Below, piece by piece: positions 1 through 9,983 of a DNA stretch of 55,737 bases (position 1 is its first letter; the number at the start of each line of letters is the position of its first letter). The position numbers and the translations under genes were made by a program. The notes under the pieces are model-generated. The model saw only the letters and a program-made list of their open reading frames with translations. It was not told the DNA's origin and did no database searches. This stretch comes from an uncultured Caulobacterales bacterium (lineage in GTDB: Bacteria > Pseudomonadota > Alphaproteobacteria > Caulobacterales > Caulobacteraceae), in NCBI GenBank assembly GCA_903900155.1, contig CAIUMD010000059.1:1-55737 (forward strand), given 5' to 3'.

Positions 1-1367
<1,367 letters not shown>

Positions 1368-1646
1368 TCAGCGCTTGACGGTGGACGGGTAGCCCGCGCC
1401 CGCAGTCGCGCTGGTCAGGGCCGCGACCGTGGTCTTGGCGTCATCGTAGGTGACGACGGCCTCGCGCCTTTCGAAGCTGACGTCGGTTTTCTCGACGCCG
1501 GCGACCTTGGCGAGCGCCGTCTTGACGGTGATCGGGCAGGCCGCGCAGGTCATGCCGGGCACCGCCAGGGTGACCGTCTTGGTCGCGGCCCAGGCGGGCG
1601 TGCTCAGCGCGCCCATCAGGGCGATCAGGGAGACGAGCTTCTTCAT
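1368..1646 (-). CDS. merP: Periplasmic mercury-binding protein MerP
   Basis: 92-residue exported metallochaperone that binds Hg(II) in the periplasm and passes it to MerT. Residues 1-21 are a signal peptide ending in TPAWA. The mature part is one heavy-metal-associated fold with GMTCAACP, Cys34 and Cys37 being the mercury ligands. Length matches the family (about 91 residues). It sits between merT and merA in the usual order, with only 12-base gaps, so it is co-transcribed. Confidence 0.96.
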   Translation of the reverse strand: MKKLVSLIALMGALSTPAWAATKTVTLAVPGMTCAACPITVKTALAKVAGVEKTDVSFERREAVVTYDDAKTTVAALTSATAGAGYPSTVKR

Positions 1647-1658
1647 GGGGATTTCCTT

Positions 1659-2009
1659 TCAGTAGAACAGGGGCAGGACGTAGGGGAACGCCAGCGCGAC
1701 CAGGACGAGCGCCGCGACGGCCCAGAAGATGACCTTGTAGGTCGTCCTGACCCTGGGCACGGCGCAGACCTCGCCAGGCGCGCAGGCGCGGGCCGGGCGG
1801 AAGATGCGGCGGTAGGCGAAGACCATGGCGACCAGCGCAGCGCCGATGAACAGCGGCCGGTACGGTTCGAGCACGGTCAGGTTGCCGATCCAGGCGCCGC
1901 TGAATCCGAGGCCGACCAGGATCAGCGGGCCGAGGCAACAGGTCGAGGCCAGGATGGCGGCCAGGCCTCCGATCGCCAACGCGCCGCGGCCGATTTTGGG
2001 TTCTGACAA
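1659..2009 (-). CDS. merT: Mercuric transport protein MerT
   Basis: Inner-membrane importer that takes Hg(II) from MerP to MerA. A TTG start at 2009 is chosen: it follows GGAAGGAG by 7 bases and yields 116 residues, the family length, beginning MSEPKIGRG. An upstream ATG extension has no support. Three hydrophobic helices are visible. The first carries the vicinal pair Cys24-Cys25 (STCCLGP), and the cytoplasmic loop carries Cys76 and Cys82 (ARACAPGEVC), both at the canonical MerT positions. The gene lies between merC and merP. Confidence 0.95.
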   Translation of the reverse strand: MSEPKIGRGALAIGGLAAILASTCCLGPLILVGLGFSGAWIGNLTVLEPYRPLFIGAALVAMVFAYRRIFRPARACAPGEVCAVPRVRTTYKVIFWAVAALVLVALAFPYVLPLFY

Positions 2010-2043
2010 GTAGACTCTCCTTCCGATCAACTCCGCCATGACG

Positions 2044-2475
2044 CTAGGAGACAGCCCCTTCGCGGGGTGGCGCGGGCGCGTTGCGAGGCGGCGCAGCAAG
2101 ATCCCAAATTGCGACGACCACCATCAAGGTCAGTCCGGGATAGAGGAGCCACGCCGTCGGCCAACCGCGGGTGGCCATGAGCACAGCCGCCGCCAGCACC
2201 AATATCGGCCCGATCACGCTCAACGCCATTCGCGCCCACCGGCGATGGCGAAGCCCGCCGACCGTGTTGGCGACGAGGGCGATCACGGCGAACAGAGGCA
2301 GGAGGTAACGAATGAAGACGCCCTCATATTGGCTCAGAAAACCGAGACCCAACGCGGCGCCAAGGCTCGCGAGAGCCGGGAAGCACGCCGCACACCCCAT
2401 GGCGGTGACAATCGAGCCGATGACGCCCGCCTTGTCGGCCGCGCGGGTGAGAGGATTCTGGATGGGCATCGGCAT
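2044..2475 (-). CDS. merC: Mercury uptake membrane protein MerC
   Basis: 143-residue inner-membrane protein with four hydrophobic helices, the MerC-type accessory Hg(II) importer. The opening ADKAGVIGSIVTAMGCAACF places Cys28 and Cys31 in the first helix, as in MerC of Tn21, and LGLGFLSQYEG is also typical of the family. It is the first gene of the minus-strand mer operon, directly behind the MerR-type promoter at 2555-2585. Having MerC before MerT gives the operon two Hg importers. The Pro-rich tail after the last helix is probably cytoplasmic. Confidence 0.92.
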   Translation of the reverse strand: MPMPIQNPLTRAADKAGVIGSIVTAMGCAACFPALASLGAALGLGFLSQYEGVFIRYLLPLFAVIALVANTVGGLRHRRWARMALSVIGPILVLAAAVLMATRGWPTAWLLYPGLTLMVVVAIWDLAAPPRNAPAPPREGAVS

Positions 2476-2554
2476 GGCCTCGGCGACTTCGGTGGAACCG
2501 TCGGAGCGAAGCTGTGGTCATGTCCACAGCTTGCCCCTGAGGGCTGAGGATCGT

Positions 2555-2585
2555 TAAATACGATCTGTAGCGACTACAGACTCAA
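2555..2585 (-). promoter_or_regulatory. mer operator/promoter with 19-bp spacer
   Basis: Read on the minus strand the site has a -35 TTGAGT (2585-2580), 19 bases, then a -10 TATTTA (2560-2555). The spacer holds the perfect dyad CTGTAG-N3-CTACAG (2565-2579). The over-long 19-bp spacer with a dyad inside is the hallmark of MerR-family promoters, where metal-bound MerR untwists the DNA to align the two boxes. It drives merC-T-P-A. The same dyad lies upstream of merR, so MerR probably also represses itself. Confidence 0.88.
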
Positions 2586-2613
2586 GCCCTAAATTTGAGA
2601 GGCGCAGAGCAGC

Positions 2614-3039
2614 ATGGCGGATACCGCGATCCAGATCGGCGAACTGTCCCGGCGCACGGGCTGCAACATCGAGACGATCCGCTACTACGAGCGGATCGGC
2701 CTGATGCCAGCCCCGCCGCGGCGCGGGCGCTACCGCAGCTATGGCGCTGGCGACGTGGGCCGCCTGGGCTTCGTGCGCCGCGCCCGCGAGTTGGGCTTCA
2801 CCCTGGACGAGGTCCGTGCGCTGCTCAGGCTTGCGGCCGGCGGCGAGGCTTCGTGCGCCGAGGTGCGGGTCCTGGCGGCGGCGCACCTCGGGGATGTGAG
2901 AGGTCGTATCGCCGATCTAAGGCGGATGGAGCGGGTCCTGGCCGACTCCGTGCGGGCCTGCGACGCCGGACAGGATCCCGGCTGCCCCCTGATTGACGCT
3001 CTCTGTGCGGAGCCGCAGCTCCCGCAGACTGGCTGTTAG
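2614..3039 (+). CDS. merR: Mercury-responsive regulator MerR
   Basis: 141-residue regulator that represses the mer promoter without Hg(II) and activates it with Hg(II). An N-terminal winged helix (IGELSRRTGCNIETIRYYER) is followed by the dimerisation helix. The three mercury ligands are visible: Cys81 (ASCAEV), Cys116 and Cys124 (CDAGQDPGC). The metal loop is one residue shorter than in the Tn501 protein. It is transcribed away from merC, with the dyad operator 29-49 bases before its ATG. Confidence 0.95.
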   Translation: MADTAIQIGELSRRTGCNIETIRYYERIGLMPAPPRRGRYRSYGAGDVGRLGFVRRARELGFTLDEVRALLRLAAGGEASCAEVRVLAAAHLGDVRGRIADLRRMERVLADSVRACDAGQDPGCPLIDALCAEPQLPQTGC

Positions 3040-3440
3040 TACACATCAGGTCAAAGGCCTCGCCGCCTTGCGCCATCGCCCCGGCGTCCGACGGGGCGAC
3101 GGAGAGTCCGGCCCAGAACGCACCCGTCACCCGCTCTCCGACGTTCGCGATTCCGGTACTCCTAGCCTCCGCGGCTGCCTGTCCCAGCCGCGTCCGCCCC
3201 GAGCTTGGCTAATTCGATGTCGAGCCCGCGACGGCCCCGCAGTCGCATCGATTGCGATCTGGAAAGGCCGTTTAATCCGAGCAGGCGCAATGATTCCGAA
3301 CGCCAGGGTGTGGAATTTCAGAGGCTTACTGAACCCGCCCAGTCGCAGTCAATTCGAGCACCGACATAATCCAATGGGATTGATGCTGTTGCGCTGGTTG
3401 CGTTATGCGAAATAATGGCCGCGCCCCAAAGGGTCTCCCC
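3040..3440. other. Gene-free stretch between mer and ars clusters
   Basis: Four hundred bases with lower GC than the flanks and no reading frame that looks like a conserved protein. Short frames extend back over merR but have no recognisable motifs. It probably marks a junction between separately acquired mer and ars modules. No terminal inverted repeat was recognised. Confidence 0.5.
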
Positions 3441-4175
3441 TCAGGCGTTGGACGTCTCATGGGCCATCGCGGCTGAGGCCAGTTCGGTTTCAACGGTCAC
3501 CCGTCCTGACGCTTTGCGCTCACTATAGCGGTCCACCAAGTAGTTGGCACGGTCCCGGGTCAGCAGAGTGAACTTCATCAGCTCTTCCATCACATCGACA
3601 ACGCGATCGTAGTAGGCCGACGGCTTCATGCGGTCGTCGTCGCCGAACTCCGTGTAGGCCTTGGCCACGGAGGACTGATTGGGAACGGTGATCATCCTCA
3701 TCCAGCGGCCTAGCAGGCGCAGGGTGTTCACCGCGTTGAACGACTGGGAGCCGCCGCTCACCTGCATGACGGCCAGGGTGCGCCCTTGGGTCGGCCGCAC
3801 GCTGCCGATTTCAAGCGGTATCCAGTCAATCTGAGCCTTCATCACTCCGCTGATGGCGCCGTGGCGCTCCGGGCTGCACCAGACTTGGCCTTCCGACCAG
3901 AGGGACAGCGCGCGAAGCTCCTGCACCTTTGGATGGTCTGGCGATGTTGCATCGGGCAGCGGCAGGTCGCGGGGATCGAAGATCTTGGTCTCGGCGCCGA
4001 GACGCTGAAGAATGCGCGCCGCCTCTTCGACCAAGAGCCGGCTGAAGGAACGCTCCCGCAGCGAGCCATAGAGCAGCAGGATGCGGGGCGGGTGCCCCGA
4101 GCTCCCAGGCGGCTCCAGCTTGGTGCGATCCGGCGCGGCGAGGAATTGCGGTTGCAGGGCGGGAAAATCGGTCAT
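3441..4175 (-). CDS. arsH: Arsenical resistance flavoprotein ArsH
   Basis: 244-residue NADPH-dependent FMN reductase family protein. In the ArsH family it oxidises trivalent methyl- and aryl-arsenicals to less toxic pentavalent forms, and also acts as a quinone/metal reductase. The flavodoxin-like fold shows the FMN phosphate loop GSLRERSFS (about residues 38-46), the ArsH signature [13 protein letters not shown] (about 101-113), and [21 protein letters not shown]. Length agrees with ArsH (about 230-245). It is divergent from arsR across a 61-base gap holding a dyad, so ArsR probably controls both sides. Confidence 0.95.
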   Translation of the reverse strand: MTDFPALQPQFLAAPDRTKLEPPGSSGHPPRILLLYGSLRERSFSRLLVEEAARILQRLGAETKIFDPRDLPLPDATSPDHPKVQELRALSLWSEGQVWCSPERHGAISGVMKAQIDWIPLEIGSVRPTQGRTLAVMQVSGGSQSFNAVNTLRLLGRWMRMITVPNQSSVAKAYTEFGDDDRMKPSAYYDRVVDVMEELMKFTLLTRDRANYLVDRYSERKASGRVTVETELASAAMAHETSNA

Positions 4176-4214
4176 CGGTGTACTGAACTTTCGAAGGCGT
4201 CTTCACACTGTCTT

Positions 4215-4238
4215 ATATTTCCGCTAGTTTGGAAATAT
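4215..4238. promoter_or_regulatory. Candidate ArsR operator (ATATTTCC-N8-GGAAATAT)
   Basis: Perfect 8-base inverted repeat with an 8-base spacer in the arsH/arsR divergent gap. The right arm overlaps the arsR start codon (4237-4239). Position, symmetry and AT-richness fit an ArsR/SmtB-family operator that would block transcription or initiation of arsR and arsH without arsenite. Confidence 0.65.
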
Positions 4239-4596
4239 GGAAATTAAATCCGCCATCGCCAGCCTGTCCGCGCTCGCCCATGAGGGTCGGCTCGCGACCT
4301 TCCGCATGCTGGTCCAGGCCGGCCCGAACGGCATCGCCGCCGGCGAGATCGCCCGGCGGCTGGACGCCCCGCCGAACACCCTGAGCGCCAACCTCAAGGT
4401 GCTCACCCATGCGGGCCTGCTGGAGTCGCGCCGGGAGGGCCGGTCGATCATCTACAGCGCGCGCTTTGACCAGATGAGCCAGCTGCTCGGCTATCTGATG
4501 GAAGATTGTTGCGCGGGCTCGCCTGAGATCTGCGCGCCGCTGGCCGAGGTTCTGGCCCGCACCGCCTGCTGCGTTCCCGAACCACTCCACGCCTAA
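4237..4596 (+). CDS. arsR: Arsenite-responsive repressor ArsR
   Basis: 119-residue ArsR/SmtB-family winged-helix repressor that leaves DNA on binding As(III). The recognition region is PNTLSANLKVLTHAGLL (about residues 46-62), followed by the beta wing. The arsenite site is not in the DNA-binding helix as in plasmid R773 ArsR. It appears as a C-terminal Cys cluster, EDCCAGSPEIC (Cys91, Cys92, Cys99), plus Cys111-Cys112, resembling the Acidithiobacillus type. The start ATG lies inside the operator dyad with little ribosome site, so the mRNA may be nearly leaderless. It begins the arsR-arsC-acr3-arsC operon. Confidence 0.93.
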   Translation: MEIKSAIASLSALAHEGRLATFRMLVQAGPNGIAAGEIARRLDAPPNTLSANLKVLTHAGLLESRREGRSIIYSARFDQMSQLLGYLMEDCCAGSPEICAPLAEVLARTACCVPEPLHA

Positions 4597-4607
4597 GGAC
4601 ATCTTCC

Positions 4608-5129
4608 ATGGACACCTCGAAGCCGTTCAACGTCCTCTTTCTGTGCACCGGCAATTCGGCGCGCTCGGTGATCGCCGAGGCGTTGATGAACAAGGAAGGC
4701 GCGGGCCGCTTCAAGGCCTATTCCGCCGGGTCCATGCCGACGGGGCGGGTCAATCCGCATGTCCGGCCCGTCGTCGAGAGCTGCGGCTTCCACCTGAACG
4801 ACTTCCGCTCGAAGTCCTGGGAAGAGTTCGCCACGCCGGGCGCGCCCCCGCTCGATTTCATCTTCACGGTCTGTGACAACGCCGCAGGCGAAGTCTGCCC
4901 GATTTGGCCCGGCCAGCCGATGACCGCCCACTGGGGGGTGCCCGACCCGGCCGCCGTCGAAGGCTCGGAAGCTCAGATCGGCGCGGCCTTCTCAGAAACC
5001 GCCCGCCTGCTGGGAAATCGTATTCGCCTCTTCCTCAGCCTGCCGCTCGCGTCGCTCGACAAGATGTCGCTGCAGACCAAGCTGCGCGAGATCGGCGAGC
5101 GCGCCGACCAGGCCAGTCCCGCCCAATGA
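4608..5129 (+). CDS. arsC: Arsenate reductase, low-molecular-weight phosphatase type
   Basis: 173-residue cytoplasmic enzyme reducing As(V) to As(III) for export. The phosphatase P-loop CTGNSARS starts at Cys13, and VCDNAAGEVCPIWPG supplies the other thiols expected of thioredoxin- or mycothiol-coupled reductases. WGVPDPA carries the general-acid Asp. It lies 11 bases after arsR and its stop overlaps the acr3 start (ATGA). A second, unrelated arsenate reductase follows two genes later. Confidence 0.92.
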   Translation: MDTSKPFNVLFLCTGNSARSVIAEALMNKEGAGRFKAYSAGSMPTGRVNPHVRPVVESCGFHLNDFRSKSWEEFATPGAPPLDFIFTVCDNAAGEVCPIWPGQPMTAHWGVPDPAAVEGSEAQIGAAFSETARLLGNRIRLFLSLPLASLDKMSLQTKLREIGERADQASPAQ

Positions 5130-6235
5130 CGATCGAGCCGCCCGCCCCGGCCGAGGGGCCCAAGGCCATGTCCCGCTTCGAGCGCTTCCTCACCGTCTGG
5201 GTCGCGCTCTGCATCGTCGTCGGTGTGGCGCTGGGCCATTTCCTGCCAAGGGTCTTCGAAGCGATCGGCTCGGCCGAGATCGCCAAGGTCAACCTGCCGG
5301 TGGCGGTGCTGATCTGGCTGATGATCATCCCCATGCTGATGAAGGTCGACTTCGGCGCCATGCGCCAGGTCGGCAAGCATTGGCGCGGCATCGGCGTGAC
5401 CCTGTTCGTCAACTGGGCGGTCAAGCCGTTCTCGATGGCGGCTCTGGGCGCTCTTTTCATCGGCTATCTGTTCCGGCCCTACCTGCCAGCCGGCGAGATA
5501 AACAGCTACATCGCCGGCCTGATCATCCTGGCCGCTGCGCCCTGCACGGCGATGGTGTTCGTCTGGAGCAATCTCACCCGCGGCGAGCCCAACTTCACCC
5601 TGAGCCAGGTGGCGGTCAACGACGCCATCATGGTGGTCGCCTTCGCGCCGATCGTCGGTTTGTTGCTGGGCCTCTCCGCCATCACCGTGCCCTGGGAGAC
5701 GCTGCTGCTGTCGGTCGGCCTCTATATCATCGTGCCGGTCATCGTGGCGCAGCTGCTCCGAACCGTTTTGCTCAAGCAAGGCGGCGAGGCTCGGCTGCAG
5801 GCGGTCCTGGCGAGGATCGGACCGGTGTCGTTGACAGCCCTGCTGGCCACCTTGGTCCTGCTCTTCGGCTTCCAGGGGCAGCAGATCATCGCGCACCCGG
5901 CGATCATCGCCATGCTCGCCGTGCCGATTCTGATCCAAGTCTACTTCAACTCTGGCCTGGCCTACCTGCTCAACCGGATGACCGGAGAGGCCCACTGTGT
6001 CGCGGGGCCCTCCGCCCTGATCGGCGCCAGCAACTTCTTCGAACTCGCCGTGGCGGCGGCCATCAGCCTCTTTGGCTTTACCTCCGGCGCAGCGCTCGCC
6101 ACCGTCGTTGGCGTGCTGATCGAAGTGCCGGTCATGCTTTCCGTCGTCGCCATCGTGAACCGGTCCAAGGGCTGGTACGAGCGCGGCGGTGCGGTTCAAC
6201 GGGTGGCGGCTCGGGCCGCCCCGATCATCCGATGA
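5126..6235 (+). CDS. acr3: Arsenite efflux transporter Acr3 (ArsB3)
   Basis: 369-residue inner-membrane arsenite/proton antiporter of the bile-acid/arsenite (BART) superfamily with about ten helices. Family landmarks are the conserved Cys in AAAPCTAMVFVWS, VNDAIMVVAFAP, and the segment GEAHCVAGPSALIGASNFFELAVA. The start is ATG at 5126, overlapping the arsC stop by four bases. Longer upstream frames are antisense-like extensions into arsC. It ejects the As(III) made by the two arsenate reductases flanking it. Confidence 0.95.
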   Translation: MTIEPPAPAEGPKAMSRFERFLTVWVALCIVVGVALGHFLPRVFEAIGSAEIAKVNLPVAVLIWLMIIPMLMKVDFGAMRQVGKHWRGIGVTLFVNWAVKPFSMAALGALFIGYLFRPYLPAGEINSYIAGLIILAAAPCTAMVFVWSNLTRGEPNFTLSQVAVNDAIMVVAFAPIVGLLLGLSAITVPWETLLLSVGLYIIVPVIVAQLLRTVLLKQGGEARLQAVLARIGPVSLTALLATLVLLFGFQGQQIIAHPAIIAMLAVPILIQVYFNSGLAYLLNRMTGEAHCVAGPSALIGASNFFELAVAAAISLFGFTSGAALATVVGVLIEVPVMLSVVAIVNRSKGWYERGGAVQRVAARAAPIIR

Positions 6236-6660
6236 CGCCAATGTCCGACTTTCCCATCACCATCTTCCACAACCCGGCCTGCGGCACCTCGCGCAACACC
6301 TTGGCGATGATCGAGGCGGCCGGCTACGCGCCAACCGTTGTCGAGTATCTCAAGAGCGGATGGACGCGACCGCAACTGCAGGCCCTGTTCGCCGCCATGG
6401 GCGTCACGCCGCGCCAGGCTATGCGGGAAAAGGGCACGCCGGCGGCTGAGTTGGGGTTGCTCGATCCCAATGTCGGGAATGATCAGATTCTCGACGCCAT
6501 GGTCCTGCACCCTGTCCTGGTGAACCGTCCGATCGTGGTCACCCCGAAGGGGGCCAGGCTCTGCCGTCCGTCCGAGGCGGTGCTGGACCTGCTCGACAAG
6601 CAGCCAGCCTCCTTCACCAAGGAAGATGGCGAGGTCGTTGTGATCTCGCCTGGGCGCTGA
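6232..6660 (+). CDS. arsC: Arsenate reductase, glutaredoxin-dependent type
   Basis: 142 residues from ATG 6232 (overlapping the acr3 stop), or 139 from ATG 6241. This is a thioredoxin-fold arsenate reductase using glutathione/glutaredoxin. Motifs are FHNPACGTSRNT with the catalytic Cys (residue 17 from the first start), and VVTPKGARLCRPSE with the Arg of the oxyanion site. Having this and the phosphatase-type ArsC in one operon lets arsenate reduction draw on two thiol pools. Confidence 0.94.
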   Translation: MTPMSDFPITIFHNPACGTSRNTLAMIEAAGYAPTVVEYLKSGWTRPQLQALFAAMGVTPRQAMREKGTPAAELGLLDPNVGNDQILDAMVLHPVLVNRPIVVTPKGARLCRPSEAVLDLLDKQPASFTKEDGEVVVISPGR

Positions 6661-6726
6661 CGCCGATCAATTCGGCCGGCCTGGCCACAGGCTAAAGACC
6701 GCCCTCCGGTTTCCGGGACGAACGGC

Positions 6727-7827
6727 GTGAGCGCCAGATTGGAACGCGACATGGGCGTAGCCGCGCCAGCAACTTGCGATGTCGTGGTCATCGGCGGCGG
6801 ACAGGCGGGGTTGGCGACAGGCTATTTCCTGCGGCGCAGCGGCCTGTCTTTCGTCATCCTCGATGCGGAGCCTGGGCCCGGCGGCGCCTGGCGGCATACC
6901 TGGCCATCCTTGCGGCTATTCTCGCCTGCCCAGTGGAGCTCGCTGCCGGGCTGGCCGATGCCGTCGACCGGCGACGCCTACCCGTCGCGAGACGAAGTGA
7001 TCGCCTATCTGGCCGCCTACGAAGGGCGCTACGCGCTGCCGGTGCATCGTTCCACCTCGGTCTCGCAGGTGTGTGCTGAACGTGATGGTCTTGTCGTCCA
7101 TACGGGGGGCGGCGCCTGGAAGGCCCGGGCCGTCGTCAGCGCGACGGGCACCTGGAGCGCGCCCGATGTCCCCACCTACCCTGGGCAGGCGATATTTGGC
7201 GGCCAGCAGGTTCACTCGGCCCGCTACGCAGGACCCGAGGCGTTCGCCGGCAAGCGCGTGCTTGTGGTGGGCGGCGGCAACAGCGGCGCTCAAATCCTCG
7301 CCGAGGTCTCGTTGGTCGCGCACGCCACCTGGGTCACCCCGCGCGAGCCGATCTTCCTGCCTGATGATGTCGATGGCCGGGTGTTGTTCGAGCGCGCGAC
7401 CGCGCGCTGGCAAGCGCAGGAAGGGACGGGCCCGCAGGGGCCGCCCCCCGGAGGGCTCGGAGACATCGTCATGATCCCGCCGGTCAAAGCGGCGCGCGAG
7501 CGCGGCGTGCTGCGCGCGGTTCGGCCGTTTTCGCGCTTTACCGCCACCGGTGTGATGTGGCCCGACGGCGCCGAAGAGGTGATCGATGCAGTGATCTGGT
7601 GCACCGGCTTCGATCCCGCGCTCGGTCATTTGACGCCGCTCGGCGTACTCACGGCAGATGGCAGGGTCGCCGTCTCGGGGACGCGGTCGCTTGTTGAGCC
7701 GCGGCTCTGGCTTGTCGGCTATGGCGAATGGACCGGATTTGCGTCCGCCACCCTGGTGGGGGTGATGCGCAGTGCGAGGCAGACGGCGCGTGAGATCGAG
7801 AGCGTGCTGGCTGTGCCGCCAGCTTGA
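6727..7827 (+). CDS. ArsO-like flavin-containing monooxygenase
   Basis: 366-residue FAD/NAD(P)H oxidoreductase. The FAD motif [21 protein letters not shown] is near residues 20-40 and a second Rossmann motif [17 protein letters not shown] near 178-194. [18 protein letters not shown] and WCTGFDPAL are typical of the flavin monooxygenase group often linked to arsenic operons (ArsO). The substrate is not established; oxidation of an organoarsenical or a thiol is a context inference. The start is GTG 6727, or ATG 6751, which keeps the same core. It lies 66 bases after arsC. Confidence 0.82.
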   Translation: MSARLERDMGVAAPATCDVVVIGGGQAGLATGYFLRRSGLSFVILDAEPGPGGAWRHTWPSLRLFSPAQWSSLPGWPMPSTGDAYPSRDEVIAYLAAYEGRYALPVHRSTSVSQVCAERDGLVVHTGGGAWKARAVVSATGTWSAPDVPTYPGQAIFGGQQVHSARYAGPEAFAGKRVLVVGGGNSGAQILAEVSLVAHATWVTPREPIFLPDDVDGRVLFERATARWQAQEGTGPQGPPPGGLGDIVMIPPVKAARERGVLRAVRPFSRFTATGVMWPDGAEEVIDAVIWCTGFDPALGHLTPLGVLTADGRVAVSGTRSLVEPRLWLVGYGEWTGFASATLVGVMRSARQTAREIESVLAVPPA

Positions 7828-7985
7828 GGCGCTGGCCGCCGCGGCGGCCTGCTGATCGTAACGATCCTAAATCAAATGGACTAACCAATTGATTATAATA
7901 AGCATTATCGGAAATTGATTCTAGGGATGAGGAACACGACCGTACCCAGAGTCCTGCAAGCTCATTTCCACAGGCTCGCGACCGA

Positions 7986-8372
7986 TCAGATTCCCCTCAG
8001 TGCCTTCTGGAGCTTGTCCGCGATCGCGGCGGCCTTTTCCTTCAGGGCGGGGTTGTCGATCGCCTGCATGGAGGCGACCGGGTCGATGGCGGCGACCTCC
8101 ACCGCGCCGTCGGCGCGTTGCTGCACCACGACATTGCACGGCAACATGGCGCCCACCTTGTCCTCGATCTGCAGGGCCTCGTGGGCCATCGCCGGGTTGC
8201 AGGCGCCCAGGATGAGATAGGGCCGGAAGTCCACGCCGATCTTCGCCTCCAGGGTCGCCTGGACGTCGATCTCCGTGATGACGCCGAAGCCTTCCTGTTT
8301 CAGCGCCTCGCGCGTGCGGCCGACCACCTCGGCGAAATCGCCTTCGATCAGCTTGGAAAAATAGTAGCTCAT
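7986..8372 (-). CDS. DUF302 family protein
   Basis: 128-residue soluble protein with the DUF302 pattern: an N-terminal YYFSKLIEGDFAEVVGRTREALKQEGFGV stretch split by short loops, YLILGACNPAMAHEAL, and GAMLPCNVVVQ with one Cys (about residue 79). Function is unknown. The fold is commonly found beside sulfur-oxidation, thiol and metal genes. No signal peptide is seen. It ends a minus-strand run with the metallophosphatase. The 158-base AT-rich gap to its left separates it tail-to-tail from the monooxygenase. Confidence 0.85.
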   Translation of the reverse strand: MSYYFSKLIEGDFAEVVGRTREALKQEGFGVITEIDVQATLEAKIGVDFRPYLILGACNPAMAHEALQIEDKVGAMLPCNVVVQQRADGAVEVAAIDPVASMQAIDNPALKEKAAAIADKLQKALRGI

Positions 8373-8425
8373 GGTCGTCTCCTAGATCGGTGGTGCGAGC
8401 GGTCGAGAAGCGCGGCGGAGGCGAA

Positions 8426-9874
8426 TCAAACCGCCATCACAGTCCTTTGGGGACCGAGCCTCAGTGGTGTTTTCTCGGCAAAGTAGCTGCGCAGGGCGTC
8501 GATGGCGCGGATGTCGAGATCGCGCCGGTTGCGGCCGTACTTACTCGGCACGCCCTGAGCCGTGACGAAGGCCACCCGATAGGTCATATCCGGCTCGACT
8601 GGGCGTCCTGCGACGAACAGTCGGTCTATCCGGCGGCCGCGCGGGTTTTCCACCTTGATGTAGAGGTTCAAGCCGCGGCAACGCTTCACATATCCACCCA
8701 TCTGATCGAACGGATCGGCGGCGAAGGCCCGCTCGAGATTCTCCTCCAGCAACGCGCAGATCTCCGAGCCCGTCACATCCACGACGGAGACCGGAGGATT
8801 CATCGGGATCATGTTCCAGAGGTCGTTCATGGTGACCGGCCCCGGCGGGATCGGCGCGCCATACCGCCAGCCGTTCGAGAAGGCGATATCCACGCCGGCC
8901 GCGGTCGCGATCGCTTCCAACAGCACGTCGTCCATCGAAGCGGACAACATGCTGTACCGGTCCAGCCCCGTCTTGGTGTGACCGACCACCTCGTTCAGCA
9001 TCGTCCGGTGCGGCGCGAGAGCCTCCTCGACGAGGCTACGCATCGCGGGCTCCTCCGCCAGCGACTCGTCGATGGGAATGAGCCGGTGGGTGTGCGCGAC
9101 GACCTTGCGATCGCGCACCTCCAGATCGAGGCGGCCGATGAACGCGCCGTGGCAACCGGACTGGAAGATGATCGCGCCGTTCTCGATCACCGGCGCCGCC
9201 ATGCGGTTGTGCGTATGGCCGCTGACGAGCACGTCGATGCCGTCGACCTCGCGGGCCAGTTTCACGTCTTGCGGAAAGCCCAGGTGCGAGAGTACGACGA
9301 CGAGGTCCACGGCTTCGACATCGCGCAGGCGCTCGATCCAGCCGGGGAGTTCTTCGCGGCCGATCGTGAAGCGTATGCCCTCGCTGAACGACGGCGGCAT
9401 GGTCTTGTCGACGATCGGACAGGCCATGCCGATGACCCCGATCCGCAAGCCCCCGCGCTCGAAGACCTCGTACGGCTTGAAGACCAGCTCACCCGTCGAC
9501 TTGTCGTAGCAATTGATGGCCAGCACCGGATAGTTCAGCTGCGCCGCCAGCTTCTTGAAGCCGGCCGGCCCATAAGCGAACTCCCAGTGGGCGGTCATGG
9601 CGTCGATGCCCAGCGCATTCATGGGCGCCGCCAGAGCCGCGCCTTTGGACTGGACCGCGACGAAGGTGCCGTGAAAGGTGTCGCCATTGTCGAGCGCGAG
9701 GACGGCTCCATTGGTTTCGTCCCTGACCTGCCGGTAGAGCGTCGCGATGCGCGCCAGGCCGCCCAAGGTCGTGAAGACCGACTGGTCGCCCGCCCTGATC
9801 AGTTCAGGATGAGGTTCGAGGTAGCCATGCAGATCGTTGATCTGCAGGATCGTGATGTTGTGCGAGCTCATCAT
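8426..9874 (-). CDS. 5'-nucleotidase / SoxB-like metallophosphatase
   Basis: About 482 residues. The N-terminal calcineurin-type metallophosphatase carries DLHGYLEPH, DNGDTFHGT, a degenerate GNHE block (TAHWEFAYGP), LSHLGFPQD and SGHTHNRM. The C-terminal 5'-nucleotidase domain has NGWRYGAPIPPGPVT and WNMIPMNPP. The family includes UshA nucleotidases and SoxB thiosulfohydrolases. The sulfur-gene neighbourhood makes a SoxB-like role tempting, but no Tat or Sec signal is visible and no soxAXYZ is present. GNHE is replaced by AHWE, so His is retained but the Asn is lost. The start is ATG 9874 or 9871; a TTG at 9883 is possible. Confidence 0.82.
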   Translation of the reverse strand: MMSSHNITILQINDLHGYLEPHPELIRAGDQSVFTTLGGLARIATLYRQVRDETNGAVLALDNGDTFHGTFVAVQSKGAALAAPMNALGIDAMTAHWEFAYGPAGFKKLAAQLNYPVLAINCYDKSTGELVFKPYEVFERGGLRIGVIGMACPIVDKTMPPSFSEGIRFTIGREELPGWIERLRDVEAVDLVVVLSHLGFPQDVKLAREVDGIDVLVSGHTHNRMAAPVIENGAIIFQSGCHGAFIGRLDLEVRDRKVVAHTHRLIPIDESLAEEPAMRSLVEEALAPHRTMLNEVVGHTKTGLDRYSMLSASMDDVLLEAIATAAGVDIAFSNGWRYGAPIPPGPVTMNDLWNMIPMNPPVSVVDVTGSEICALLEENLERAFAADPFDQMGGYVKRCRGLNLYIKVENPRGRRIDRLFVAGRPVEPDMTYRVAFVTAQGVPSKYGRNRRDLDIRAIDALRSYFAEKTPLRLGPQRTVMAV

Positions 9875-9983
9875 CCTATCCAATTGTGCGACCTTCGTCG
9901 CTGAAGCTCCGCGCCGTCAGGTGGCAACGGACCGCAGCCTGGGCGGTTTCACCGGCGGCCTTCGAACTCTCCATACCGGCGCG

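Noticed and set aside
2993..3415. 140-residue frame after merR
   Set aside because: It overlaps merR in another frame, has no ribosome site or family features, and its composition is random-like.
4904..6235. 443-residue version of Acr3 starting upstream
   Set aside because: The extra 74 N-terminal residues are an Arg/Ala-rich out-of-frame reading of arsC; the overlapping ATG at 5126 gives the normal family N-terminus.
8426..9874. True SoxB of a Sox thiosulfate-oxidation system
   Set aside because: No export signal, altered GNHE motif and no soxAXYZ genes; left as a SoxB/5'-nucleotidase family protein.
8390..9904. 504-residue plus-strand frame opposite the metallophosphatase
   Set aside because: His/Arg/Asp-rich composition typical of an antisense frame in high-GC DNA; the minus strand encodes a clear 5'-nucleotidase family protein.
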